A DNA stretch of 64,000 bases, taken from Flavobacterium faecale (GTDB taxonomy: Bacteria; Bacteroidota; Bacteroidia; Flavobacteriales; Flavobacteriaceae). The translations under genes and the position numbers were made by a program. The DNA is taken from the NCBI RefSeq assembly GCF_003076455.1, contig NZ_CP020918.1, positions 1,984,001 to 2,048,000 of the forward strand, written 5' to 3'. The notes under the pieces are model-generated. The model did no database searches. It saw only the letters and a program-made list of their open reading frames with translations, and was not told where the DNA came from. Numbering within the stretch: position 1 is the first letter of the stretch; each line of letters begins with the position of its first letter. Below are positions 34,939 through 44,002 of this stretch, piece by piece.

Positions 34939-36771
34939 TTAGGACTCGAAGGATTGCATAGTTACCAATTTGTTATATGTACCATTTAAGGCTATAAGTT
35001 GTTCATGGCTACCTTGTTCCACGATTTTTCCTTTTTGCATGACAATAATTACGTCTGCTTTTTGAATCGTAGAGAGACGGTGTGCAATTACTATCGAAGT
35101 TCTATTCTGCATCATATTTTCAAGTGCAACTTGTACAAATTTTTCGCTTTCGGTATCCAAAGCAGAGGTTGCTTCGTCCAAAATCATAATCGGCGGATTT
35201 TTCAATACAGCACGAGCGATTGATAAACGTTGTTTTTGTCCACCTGAAAGTTTGTTTCCACTATCACCAATATTAGTGTGAATACCTTGCGGCAGTTCAT
35301 TTACAAATTCTAAAGCATTTGCAATTTTAAGTGCGGCAGTAATTTCTTCATCAGATGCATCTAGTTTTCCGAGTGCGATATTTGCTTTAATGGTGTCGTT
35401 AAATAAGATACTATCTTGCGTTACAAGTCCCATCAAGCCACGTAATGACTGTAAATTCATGTCTTTGATGTTGATTCCGTCAATGGTGATGGTTCCATCA
35501 TTTACGTCATAAAAACGAGTCAATAAGTTAGCAATCGTACTTTTTCCACTTCCAGATTGTCCAACAAGGGCAACTGTTTGTCCTTTTTTGACTGACAGTG
35601 AGAAATCTTTTAAAACGGCTTCATCTTCGTACTTGAAATTAATGTTTTGAATACTAATTTCAGATTCGAATGTTGTTTTGATCGTTGCATTCTCTTTCGA
35701 TACAATTTCGTTTTCTACTTCTAGAACCTCAAAAACTCTTTCGGCAGCGGCCAGTCCATTTTTCACAGCATAAGATGCTTTTGAGATGGCTTTTGCAGGC
35801 GTTAAGATGTTGAATGCTAAAGTTAGGTAAACGATAAAAGCTGATCCGTCCAAGGTTTTATCTATCAAAACCAAGTTTCCTCCGTAGAATAATAAAATCG
35901 CAATCGTAGTTACTCCCAGAAACTCACTTAGCGGTGTAGCCAGATTGTTTTTGGTACCAATACTGTTCGAAAGATTTAATAATCGCATCACAGAACCGTC
36001 AAATCTATTTTTGAAATTAGGCTCAGAGTTGTAACTTTTAATGACCTTTAGTCCACCAAGAGTTTCGTCTAGAATCGAAATCAAAAAACCACTTTCTTGC
36101 TGTGCTTCCAACGATTGTGCACGCAAGTTTTTGGCAACTTTTGAAATGATATACCCAGAAATCGGCATGAAAACCAACACAAACAAGGTTAGTTTTGTAC
36201 TAATAATAAACATCGTAACCAAGGTAAATAGGATAGTCAAAGGTTCTTTGACTACCAATTCTAGAATCGAGAAAAATGAATTTTGTACCTCATTCACATC
36301 ACCTAACATACGAGCCATGATGTCCCCTTTTCTTTTTTCAGAGTAATAAGAGATCGGTAAATCGATGATTTTGTCATACATCGATTTTTTCAAATCTTTC
36401 AAAACTCCATTTTTCAGGTGCATGATGTGGTACGAAGCCAAATAATTAAATAAATTTTTGAGTAAAAATGTAGTAATTACCATTAAAACAACAAAAAGCA
36501 AGGCAACTTGAATGCTGCTGCCTTGCGTTAATGTTGATATTTGGTAATAAAGGTAATCAGTCCCAAACTGTTTTATGTTCCCTATGCCAGTGTATATTGG
36601 TTTGCTAAGTATTGTTTTGGTTTTGCCAAACAACACATCTAAAACCGGTAGCAATGTTAGCATCGAAATTGTTGCAAACAAGGCATAAAGAATATTATAA
36701 GTAACATTCCAAATGATGTTGTGCTTATAAGGTTTTAAGTAGGGGAATAATTTTGTTAAGCTTTTATCCAT
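34939..36771 (-). CDS. ABC exporter, MsbA-like (fused permease-ATPase)
   Basis: A 610-residue half-transporter. The N-terminal half has six membrane segments (to about 330). The ATPase half shows Walker A GQSGSGKSTIA, the signature LSGGQKQRLSIARA, Walker B IMILDEATSALD and the H-loop HRLSTIQKAD. Typical substrates of this class are lipid A, lipids or drugs. The ATG at 36771 shares one base with the end of the phosphosugar mutase gene, so the two are translationally coupled. Confidence 0.92.
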   Translation of the reverse strand: MDKSLTKLFPYLKPYKHNIIWNVTYNILYALFATISMLTLLPVLDVLFGKTKTILSKPIYTGIGNIKQFGTDYLYYQISTLTQGSSIQVALLFVVLMVITTFLLKNLFNYLASYHIMHLKNGVLKDLKKSMYDKIIDLPISYYSEKRKGDIMARMLGDVNEVQNSFFSILELVVKEPLTILFTLVTMFIISTKLTLFVLVFMPISGYIISKVAKNLRAQSLEAQQESGFLISILDETLGGLKVIKSYNSEPNFKNRFDGSVMRLLNLSNSIGTKNNLATPLSEFLGVTTIAILLFYGGNLVLIDKTLDGSAFIVYLTLAFNILTPAKAISKASYAVKNGLAAAERVFEVLEVENEIVSKENATIKTTFESEISIQNINFKYEDEAVLKDFSLSVKKGQTVALVGQSGSGKSTIANLLTRFYDVNDGTITIDGINIKDMNLQSLRGLMGLVTQDSILFNDTIKANIALGKLDASDEEITAALKIANALEFVNELPQGIHTNIGDSGNKLSGGQKQRLSIARAVLKNPPIMILDEATSALDTESEKFVQVALENMMQNRTSIVIAHRLSTIQKADVIIVMQKGKIVEQGSHEQLIALNGTYNKLVTMQSFES

Positions 36772-38498
36772 TAGTTCAATTGCATTCCTGTAATAATATT
36801 TTGTATTTTTTCGTTCAAATAAGCGTCAGTTTCAGCAAATTTTTCAACAGATTCTAGTTCAGTATTTACGCTGATATAGAATTTTATTTTTGGTTCTGTT
36901 CCACTAGGTCTTGCACAAATTTTTGATCCGTCTTCAGTGTAGTAAATTAATACGTCTGCTTTTGGCATTGTAAGTGTTTCTACTTCGCCAGTCAAAAGGT
37001 TTTTGGCTGTAGAAGCTTTATAATCTTCTACCATTACCACGCGTTGTCCACTTATTTCTTTGATTGGATTCTCGCGAAGGTCAACCATCATTTGAGTGAT
37101 TTCGGCCAAACCATCCATTCCTTTTTTGGTAAGCGAAATCAAATGCTCTTTATAAAAACCAAAATCAACATAATGCTGAATCAATTCATTGTATGCAGAG
37201 CTTCCTTTAGCTTTTGCTTGCGCGGCAACTTCACAAATTAATAGGGTAGAAGCAACAGCATCTTTGTCACGTACGGCATCACCTACCATGAAACCAAAGC
37301 TCTCTTCTCCACCACCAATAAACTGTGATTCAGGAAAATCTTTCACCATTTTGGCAATCCATTTAAAACCAGTCAAACCGCTTTTGTATTCCACATCATA
37401 AGCCGTAGCCAATTCCATAACCATTGGAGTAGATACAATTGTAGAAGCAATAAATTGTTTTCCGTTTAATTTACCAGCAAGTTTCCATTTTTCTAACAAG
37501 AAAGCCGTCATCAAAATCATAGTTTGATTTCCGTTCAATAATGTCATTTGACCATCATTATTACGTACAGCAACACCTAAACGGTCACAATCAGGGTCAG
37601 TACCAATCACGATATCTGCATTGATTTTGTTAGCCAATTCGGTTGCCATTTTCAAGGCTTCAGGCTCCTCAGGATTTGGTGATTTTACCGTTGGGAAATC
37701 TCCGTTTGGCTCTGCTTGTTCTTCAACAATATTTACATTTTTGTAACCTGCTTGCGCTAAGGTTTGTGGTGTAACTGTTATTGATGTTCCGTGCAAAGAC
37801 GTAAAAACAATGTTCAAATCATCTTTTGCAGCAGCTGGAGTATCAAAACTAGCATTTGCTATAGTAGAGTCAATAAAAGCTTTGTCAACCTCTTCACCTA
37901 TATAATGAATCAAACTTTCGTTTGCTTCAAACTTGATTTGATTGTATTTTAAATTCTCAATAACGTTGATAATTGCACCATCTTCTGGTGGAACAATTTG
38001 TCCACCATCTTGCCAGTATACTTTATATCCGTTGTATTCTGGAGGGTTGTGCGATGCTGTTAAAACAATACCACAATGGCAATTTAAGTGTTTTACTGCA
38101 AACGATAATTCTGGAGTTGGTCGCAAGGAAGAAAATAAGTAGACTTCAATTCCGTTTGCCGAAAATACATCAGCAACCACTTTTGCCAAAGTATCACTAT
38201 TATGACGACAGTCATAAGCAATAACCGCTTTCAAAGGTTGATTAGGGAAAAAGGTACGCAAGTAATCAGATAATCCTTGTGTACTTTTTCCTAAAGTGTA
38301 TTTGTTGATTCTATTATCGCCAGCACCCATGGTACCACGCATTCCACCAGTTCCAAATTCTAAACTTTTGTAGAAACTCTCTTCCAATTCTTTTGGAGAG
38401 TTGGCAATCAAAGCCTGAACTTCTTCTTGTGTTTTTGTATCAAAAACAGGGCTCAACCACTCATTGGCAGCGTCCAAAATGTTTTGTTTAATTTCCAT
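36771..38498 (-). CDS. phospho-sugar mutase (phosphoglucomutase/phosphomannomutase)
   Basis: A 575-residue alpha-D-phosphohexomutase that moves phosphate between C1 and C6 of a hexose. The phosphoserine loop is TASHNPPEYNGYKVY, the metal-binding loop GTDPDCDRLG, the sugar-binding loop GGEESFGFM and the phosphate-binding loop RPSGTEPKIKFYIS, in the normal order. The length exceeds the 450 of bacterial PMM/PGM and fits the large Bacteroidota type. It supplies sugar precursors and is coupled to the ABC exporter gene by a one-base overlap. Confidence 0.94.
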   Translation of the reverse strand: MEIKQNILDAANEWLSPVFDTKTQEEVQALIANSPKELEESFYKSLEFGTGGMRGTMGAGDNRINKYTLGKSTQGLSDYLRTFFPNQPLKAVIAYDCRHNSDTLAKVVADVFSANGIEVYLFSSLRPTPELSFAVKHLNCHCGIVLTASHNPPEYNGYKVYWQDGGQIVPPEDGAIINVIENLKYNQIKFEANESLIHYIGEEVDKAFIDSTIANASFDTPAAAKDDLNIVFTSLHGTSITVTPQTLAQAGYKNVNIVEEQAEPNGDFPTVKSPNPEEPEALKMATELANKINADIVIGTDPDCDRLGVAVRNNDGQMTLLNGNQTMILMTAFLLEKWKLAGKLNGKQFIASTIVSTPMVMELATAYDVEYKSGLTGFKWIAKMVKDFPESQFIGGGEESFGFMVGDAVRDKDAVASTLLICEVAAQAKAKGSSAYNELIQHYVDFGFYKEHLISLTKKGMDGLAEITQMMVDLRENPIKEISGQRVVMVEDYKASTAKNLLTGEVETLTMPKADVLIYYTEDGSKICARPSGTEPKIKFYISVNTELESVEKFAETDAYLNEKIQNIITGMQLN

Positions 38499-38645
38499 TT
38501 GTGTTGTTTTTTGTTATTAGTTTATTTTTTAGGAGCTTCATCCTGCTCCCGACACTTCGGGACGTTTCAATCTTTTTTGGGAAAAATTAATGCCCCCAAA
38601 AGGATGTCTCCCGACACTTCGGGACTATCAGGGCTAGGACATTCT
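38499..38645 (-). ncRNA. structured element between mutase and glycosyltransferase genes
   Basis: On the minus strand it begins TAGCCCTGATAG and ends GCAGGATGAAGC, with internal arms ATCCTTTTGGGG and CCCAAAAAAGAT. This layout is shared with the element at 18897-19030. Two identical 16-bp inverted repeats (TCCCGACACTTCGGGA) lie at 38547-38562 and 38609-38624 inside it. Confidence 0.5.
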
Positions 38646-39602
38646 TTATAAATTAACCATTGTTGCTACCTTATATCTTTCTTCATTATTTTTAGTTCTC
38701 AAAATGATTTCTCCCAAGAAACCAGCCAAAAACAATTGTGTGCCCAAAATCATGGTGGTCAAAGCAATATAAAACCAGGGATTATTAGTAACAAGGCTAT
38801 ATCTCATGTCATTATATACATGGTACAGTTTTGAAACACCAATATAACCTGCGGCAAAAAATCCAATGATAAACATTATAGAACCCATGGCTCCAAATAA
38901 GTGCATTGGTCGTTTTCCAAATTTAGATAAAAACCAAATAGTAATCAAGTCTAAGAAGCCATTTACAAAACGCTCCATACCAAATTTGGTTTCACCGTAT
39001 TTTCTTGCTTGATGAATTACAACTTTTTCACCTATTTTTCCAAAGCCAGCATTTTTTGCTAATACCGGAATGTAACGGTGCATTTCGCCTGAAACCTCTA
39101 CATTTTTGACTACGATATTTTTATACGCTTTCAATCCGCAGTTAAAGTCATTCAGCTGTACGCCAGAAGTTTTTCTAGCCGCCCAATTGAAAAGCTTCGA
39201 AGGAATGTTTTTTGCTACTACAGAGTCGTATCGCTTTTTTTTCCAACCCGAAACCAAATCATAATTTTGTTGGGTAATCATTTCATATAAACCAGGAATC
39301 TCGTCTGGGCTATCTTGTAAATCAGCATCCATAGTGATAATCACATCACCTTTTGCTTGTGCGAAACCTGCGTGTAAGGCCTGCGATTTACCAAAATTTT
39401 TCATGAAACGAATCCCTTTGATGTTTGGATTCACCTGTGAGAATCCTTCGATAATAGACCAAGAACTGTCGGTACTACCATCATCAAGGAAGATTACCTC
39501 GTAGGTGTATTGATTGGCCTGTATCACTTTTATGATCCAGTGGTATAATTCTTTTAGAGATTCTTCTTCGTTTAAAAGAGGAATTAGTATCGATAAATTC
39601 AT
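38646..39602 (-). CDS. family 2 glycosyltransferase with C-terminal membrane segments
   Basis: A 318-residue GtrB/DPM1-like enzyme. The GT-A domain shows DDGSTDSSW and DADLQDSPDEIP (metal-binding DxD). Two hydrophobic segments near residues 238-258 and 275-300 place it in the inner membrane. It probably transfers a sugar to a polyprenyl phosphate carrier. Its start shares one base with the DUF4199 gene. The glycan produced is unknown. Confidence 0.92.
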   Translation of the reverse strand: MNLSILIPLLNEEESLKELYHWIIKVIQANQYTYEVIFLDDGSTDSSWSIIEGFSQVNPNIKGIRFMKNFGKSQALHAGFAQAKGDVIITMDADLQDSPDEIPGLYEMITQQNYDLVSGWKKKRYDSVVAKNIPSKLFNWAARKTSGVQLNDFNCGLKAYKNIVVKNVEVSGEMHRYIPVLAKNAGFGKIGEKVVIHQARKYGETKFGMERFVNGFLDLITIWFLSKFGKRPMHLFGAMGSIMFIIGFFAAGYIGVSKLYHVYNDMRYSLVTNNPWFYIALTTMILGTQLFLAGFLGEIILRTKNNEERYKVATMVNL

Positions 39603-40138
39603 TAGTTAACTTGTGAGGTAGTTTTTGATTTGAAAAAAGCAGCCATGATTAATCCGAGTATTCCACAAAAGAAAAGGCTTACTACAGCTCCTTTTAATTG
39701 TTCGATAATAGAAAAAGGATCTGTTTTTCTTAAATTAGAAATCATTTCATTCAGGGACGAAGCAGGAACTCCAAATTTTTGAGACGTGCTTTTTAAATAT
39801 TTTACAGTTAAGTCTAGTAATGTTTCTTTAATCGAAGGATCAATAATATTGAACAAAACCATTTTGTACCCAACAGAAATTAATAAACCTACTAATGCAG
39901 TTATGAAATAAGCGGTAAAAGCTTCTTTGAAAGGTAGGTTATCATTTAATTCAGATTTTGTTTTAACCAACATTACGGCTGGAACAATAATAAAAATAGA
40001 GAAACTCAACAAAGTAGTCCACCAAGCTATGAATAGTTCTAAATCGACCACATACATTATAGTAGTGATTAACGCTAAAATGATTCCTGTAATAATACCG
40101 TAAGTAACACCGTTTTTTTTAATTGTTTCTTGAACCAT
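39602..40138 (-). CDS. DUF4199 family membrane protein
   Basis: A 178-residue protein with four hydrophobic segments (about 13-32, 36-58, 73-95 and 145-167), the layout of the DUF4199 family found in Bacteroidota. It is translated just before the glycosyltransferase (one-base overlap), so it may be an accessory membrane subunit. Function unknown. A TATATTTG (40171-40164, minus strand) upstream resembles a -7 promoter element. Confidence 0.85.
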   Translation of the reverse strand: MVQETIKKNGVTYGIITGIILALITTIMYVVDLELFIAWWTTLLSFSIFIIVPAVMLVKTKSELNDNLPFKEAFTAYFITALVGLLISVGYKMVLFNIIDPSIKETLLDLTVKYLKSTSQKFGVPASSLNEMISNLRKTDPFSIIEQLKGAVVSLFFCGILGLIMAAFFKSKTTSQVN

Positions 40139-40163
40139 TTGAACGTAAATTTTATTTAGACTG

Positions 40164-40171
40164 CAAATATA
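40164..40171 (-). promoter_or_regulatory. putative -7 element for the DUF4199-glycosyltransferase operon
   Basis: TATATTTG on the minus strand, 25 bp before the ATG at 40138, fits TAnnTTTG. Confidence 0.4.
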
Positions 40172-40240
40172 ACAAATCCCTGATTTATGACGGAGGAAAA
40201 TTCTATTTTTGCACCGTATTAAAAATTAAACGAATAAAGA

Positions 40241-40270
40241 TTTGATTATTGAAAAATAATTGTACTTTTG
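40241..40270 (+). promoter_or_regulatory. putative rpmE2 promoter
   Basis: TTTG (40241-40244), an 18-bp spacer and TACTTTTG (40263-40270) fit the Bacteroidota sigma consensus well. A second TATTTTTG lies at 40204-40211. The leader to the ATG would be about 110 nt. Confidence 0.55.
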
Positions 40271-40382
40271 CATCCTCAAATAAACAGAGTAAAATAAAAA
40301 GTTATGGCTTGTTTATACCTTTTCTGTAAAAAAGAAAAGCCGCAAAGCAAATTATAACCAAAACAAATAAAAAAATTACAAG

Positions 40383-40634
40383 ATGAAAAAAGGTGTACAC
40401 CCAGAAAATTACAGATTAGTTGCTTTTAAAGACATGTCAAACGAAGACGTTTTTATCACTAAATCTACAGCTGATACTAGAGAAACAATTATTCACGAAG
40501 GTGTTGAATATCCAGTAGTAAAATTGGAGATTTCTAGAACTTCTCACCCTTTTTACACAGGTAAAAACAAACTTATCGATACTGCTGGACGTATTGATAA
40601 ATTTAAAACTAAATACGCTAAACATATTAAATAA
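40383..40634 (+). CDS. rpmE2: 50S ribosomal protein L31 type B
   Basis: An 83-residue ribosomal protein of the type B (C-minus) form: the zinc-binding CxxC of type A is absent. The start [19 protein letters not shown] and the end [20 protein letters not shown] are characteristic. The type B form commonly replaces L31 under zinc limitation in bacteria with both forms. It has a strong terminator. Confidence 0.95.
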   Translation: MKKGVHPENYRLVAFKDMSNEDVFITKSTADTRETIIHEGVEYPVVKLEISRTSHPFYTGKNKLIDTAGRIDKFKTKYAKHIK

Positions 40635-40659
40635 TTTTAATTTGTTTTCAAAATACAGG

Positions 40660-40686
40660 AAGCCTCGCAATTGCGAGGCTTTTTTT
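40660..40686 (+). terminator. rpmE2 terminator
   Basis: AAGCCTCGCAA is perfectly repeated in inverse (22-bp palindrome), followed by a T-run. Confidence 0.85.
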
Positions 40687-40742
40687 TGGTCAAATATTTT
40701 GGTAATGCTTGCGCTAGAGAAAAATACCAATAAAAAACTTTG

Positions 40743-40750
40743 TAACTTTG
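40743..40750 (+). promoter_or_regulatory. putative -7 element for the GlmU-like gene
   Basis: TAACTTTG fits TAnnTTTG 29 bp before the ATG at 40780. Confidence 0.4.
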
Positions 40751-40779
40751 AAGCATCATAACCTTGAAAATTTATAAAA

Positions 40780-41955
40780 ATGAACTATATCCTTTTTGAC
40801 GGTCCATCTCGAAATGCATTATTGCCTTTTACATACACCCGTCCCGTAGCAGATATTTTGATCGGAATTGTAACCATTCGTCAAAAATGGGAAATGTATT
40901 TGGGATCAACTACGACTACATTGACTGAAGAATATTTGTCTGATAAATATCCAATGGTAGAATTGGAAGAAAATGTGATGATCAACGCCTCGTTTTTGCC
41001 CAATGTAGAATTGGTAGAGTTGATCTTGGATTTAGGAAAAAACCAAGCAATTTTTAAAGGAGAAGATGTAGTTGCCTTTTATTCTGGAGAAAATCAGGAA
41101 GAGATTGATTTTGATGATTACGAAATTATCGAATTCGAATATGATACTATTACTGTAAATAATCCTTGGGATATATTTTCGAAAAACGATGCCGCTATTC
41201 GTGCCGATTTCGAACTATTGACAGAAGATAGAAAATCACAACCGATTCCGAAAAGTGTTAATGTAATCGCGCCTGAGAATGTTTTTATTGAAGAAGGAGC
41301 AAAACTAGAATTTGTAACATTAAATGCTGCTACAGGACCAATATACATCGGTAAAGATGCTGAAATCATGGAAGGATCGGTGATTCGTGGCCCTTTTGCT
41401 TTGTGTGAAGGCGCTGTGGTCAAACTAGCCACCAAAATATATGGCGCTACTACGGTTGGTATGCACTCTCGAGTAGGTGGTGAGGTAAACAACTCGGTTA
41501 TTTCGGCTTATTCGAACAAAGGACATGACGGATTTTTAGGAAATTCTGTTTTGGGTGAATGGTGCAATATTGGTGCAGATAGTAACAATTCGAACCTGAA
41601 AAATAATTACGAAGAAGTGAAATTATGGAGCTATGAAACGGAAGGTTTTGCTAAAACTGGCTTGCAATTTTGTGGTTTGATGATGGGCGATCATAGTAAA
41701 TGCGGTATCAACACCATGTTTAATACCGGTACGGTCGTTGGTGTGAGCGCTAATATTTTTGGAAGCGGTTTTCCTCGCAACTTTGTACCAAGTTTTTCAT
41801 GGGGTGGGGCGTCAGGCTTTAGTACCTACATAACCAAAAAAGCATTTCAAACAGCAAAAATTGTAATGAGCCGTCGTAATATAGAATTTGATTCGCAAGA
41901 AGAAGCTATACTGGAGCATGTTTTTGAAGAAACTAAAAAGTGGAGGAAGGAATAA
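40780..41955 (+). CDS. GlmU-like sugar nucleotidyltransferase
   Basis: A 391-residue protein. The N-terminal 180 residues resemble a shortened nucleotidyltransferase (MNYILFDGPSRNALLPFTYT), and from about residue 190 a left-handed beta helix of hexapeptide repeats follows (ITPVYIGKDAEIMEG-like pattern, GPIYIGKDAEIMEGSVIRG). This is the GlmU family 2 type seen in Bacteroidota, distinct from true bifunctional GlmU because the canonical GTRM loop is missing. It may transfer nucleotides or acyl groups to a sugar. Substrate unknown. Confidence 0.85.
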   Translation: MNYILFDGPSRNALLPFTYTRPVADILIGIVTIRQKWEMYLGSTTTTLTEEYLSDKYPMVELEENVMINASFLPNVELVELILDLGKNQAIFKGEDVVAFYSGENQEEIDFDDYEIIEFEYDTITVNNPWDIFSKNDAAIRADFELLTEDRKSQPIPKSVNVIAPENVFIEEGAKLEFVTLNAATGPIYIGKDAEIMEGSVIRGPFALCEGAVVKLATKIYGATTVGMHSRVGGEVNNSVISAYSNKGHDGFLGNSVLGEWCNIGADSNNSNLKNNYEEVKLWSYETEGFAKTGLQFCGLMMGDHSKCGINTMFNTGTVVGVSANIFGSGFPRNFVPSFSWGGASGFSTYITKKAFQTAKIVMSRRNIEFDSQEEAILEHVFEETKKWRKE

Positions 41956-41975
41956 TTTCGACATTTATTATAATT

Positions 41976-42023
41976 GAAAGCCACTAACGTAAAGAAGTAC
42001 ATCTTTAAGTTAGTGGCTTTTTC
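41976..42023 (+). terminator. terminator after the GlmU-like gene
   Basis: GAAAGCCACTAAC (41976-41988) and GTTAGTGGCTTTTT form a 13-bp stem plus T-run. Confidence 0.8.
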
Positions 42024-42289
42024 TATTTCGAAAATCTAAAACAAAACGATACTATTACTATTTTATAGCATATATAGGAGTGTATTTTGAGTATAATGTT
42101 ATGTTTTTGCTTTTAAACTGTATATAATGTTGTTTTATGATAGAAAAGTAGATTATAATGAAATTATGTTTTTTGCAGTGTAAATTCGTATAATTCCTTT
42201 ATTTTGACTTTTAGGTAGATTTATTTTGAAAAATTGTTTGAAAAATCAATGTTTTGTTGTTTTTTTGATGGTAAATTAAAAAATACCTT
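42024..42289. other. AT-rich intergenic region upstream of the symporter
   Basis: No gene or clear RNA structure. It must hold the promoter of the alanine symporter gene, but no convincing -33/-7 pair was found. Confidence 0.4.
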
Positions 42290-43762
42290 ATGGAAGAAAT
42301 TGTCGGTTTATTGAATGATATTATTTGGAGCAACGCTTTGATTTTTTTATGCTTGGCCTCTGGGCTTTATTTTTCTGTTCGTACTCGATTTGTACAAGTG
42401 CGAAAAATCAAAGAAATGGTTCGGTTATTATTTGATGGAGAAAGTACAGATTCTGGAGTATCTTCCTTTCAAGCTTTGGCAATGTCGCTTGCAGGTAGAG
42501 TAGGTACGGGTAACATTGCAGGTGTAGCTACGGCGATCGCCTTTGGTGGTCCTGGCGCCTTATTTTGGATGTGGGTTGTTGCTTTTTTAGGAGCTAGCAC
42601 CGCATATGTAGAGGCGACTTTGGCACAAATTTATAAAGAGAAACACTTAGGAGAATTTCGTGGAGGTCCTGCTTATTATATCGAAAGAGGATTAGGGGTG
42701 AAATGGTTTGCTATTGTTTTTGCAGTAGTATCTGTTATATCGGCAGGATTATTTTTGCCGGGTGTTCAAGCGAACTCTATTGTAGTCGGAATCGAAAACT
42801 CGTTTCAAATTGAAACCTGGATGACAGGATTGTTGGTAGTGGCTATTTTTGCAATTATTGTTTTTGGTGGTGTGAAGCGTATAGCAAAATTTACCGAATA
42901 TGTAGTGCCGTTTATGGCTATTGGGTACATCATCTTAGCATTGATTATTTTAATCGTAGATTTTCATCAAATACCAGAATTGTTTGCTTTGGTTTTTAAA
43001 AGTGCTTTTAACATGGAGGCAGGATTTGGAGCTGTATTTGGTTTAGCTATTCAATATGGAGTTAAAAGAGGAGTTTATTCAAACGAAGCTGGTCAAGGTA
43101 CTGCTCCACACATTGCAGCTGCTGCGGCTATTTCGCATCCAGCAAAGCAAGGTTTAGTACAAGCTTTTTCAGTTTATATTGATACTTTGTTTGTTTGTAC
43201 GGCAACAGGATTTATGTTGTTGATCACAGGTAAGTACAATGTGCAAAATCCAAATTTTGGTGCTGCTGGTGCTCCTGAGTTTTTGGTGGAAGGATTACCA
43301 AACGTAGCTGTAGGCCCTGCTTTTACACAAAGTGCAATGGATACAGTTTTTCCTGGATTTGGTGGGTATTTTGTAGCGATTGCGTTGTTCTTTTTCGCTT
43401 TTACAACCATCTTAGCCTATTACTATATTGCAGATTCAAATGTTTCTTATTTGACTAGAAAGTTTGAATCACCTATCTATTCATATGCATTAAAAGTGGT
43501 GATGATGGGTGTAATCATGTACGGAGCAGTTAGTCAAGCTTCATTGGCTTGGGGACTTGGAGATATTGGAGTAGGATTGATGGCGTGGTTCAACATTATC
43601 GCAATCTTATTATTACAAAAACCTGCTCTGAAAGCATTAAAAGATTATGAAAAACAATTGGCAGAAGGTAAAGACCCTGCTTTTGATCCTGATGATATTG
43701 GGGTATCAAATGCTCATATTTGGCATACGATCAACAAAAAAGAAGGAGAGAAAACTGTATAA
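42290..43762 (+). CDS. alanine/glycine:cation symporter
   Basis: A 490-residue inner-membrane transporter of the AGCS family that takes up alanine or glycine with sodium or protons. About 10-11 hydrophobic segments are visible. The family signatures are FQALAMSLAGRVGTGNIAG and GGPGALFWMWVVAFLGAST, then YSNEAGQGTAPHIAAAAAIS in the middle. The C-terminus is cytoplasmic and charged. It is monocistronic with its own terminator. Confidence 0.95.
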   Translation: MEEIVGLLNDIIWSNALIFLCLASGLYFSVRTRFVQVRKIKEMVRLLFDGESTDSGVSSFQALAMSLAGRVGTGNIAGVATAIAFGGPGALFWMWVVAFLGASTAYVEATLAQIYKEKHLGEFRGGPAYYIERGLGVKWFAIVFAVVSVISAGLFLPGVQANSIVVGIENSFQIETWMTGLLVVAIFAIIVFGGVKRIAKFTEYVVPFMAIGYIILALIILIVDFHQIPELFALVFKSAFNMEAGFGAVFGLAIQYGVKRGVYSNEAGQGTAPHIAAAAAISHPAKQGLVQAFSVYIDTLFVCTATGFMLLITGKYNVQNPNFGAAGAPEFLVEGLPNVAVGPAFTQSAMDTVFPGFGGYFVAIALFFFAFTTILAYYYIADSNVSYLTRKFESPIYSYALKVVMMGVIMYGAVSQASLAWGLGDIGVGLMAWFNIIAILLLQKPALKALKDYEKQLAEGKDPAFDPDDIGVSNAHIWHTINKKEGEKTV

Positions 43763-43792
43763 TTACAAACCTCTTCACGCTGTTTAATTTAC

Positions 43793-43838
43793 AACAGGAA
43801 TTGTCTCGAAATATCGGGATAATTCCTGTTTTTGTTTT
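43793..43838 (+). terminator. terminator of the symporter gene
   Basis: AACAGGAATT (43793-43802) and AATTCCTGTT (43821-43830) form the outer stem, and GTCTCGA/TCGGGAT extend it, followed by a T-rich run. Confidence 0.8.
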
Positions 43839-43932
43839 ATGACCCAAAAGAGTGAAGGTATTAGGCAGAATTTGTGATACCATTCAAGAAAATATTTCTG
43901 ATTATTCAAATGGTCATGCTGCTTAATTGAGC

Positions 43933-43940
43933 TATATTTG
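43933..43940 (+). promoter_or_regulatory. putative -7 element for the ABC-F gene
   Basis: TATATTTG fits the TAnnTTTG consensus 62 bp before the ATG at 44003. Confidence 0.45.
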
Positions 43941-44002
43941 CACTTTTAAATTTAGAAGATTAAACATTTTAATTTCTAACTCAAAACTTATAACTTCTTA
44001 GA

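Noticed and set aside
42024..42289. Glycine riboswitch upstream of the alanine/glycine symporter
   Set aside because: No paired arms or conserved core words were visible in the gap.
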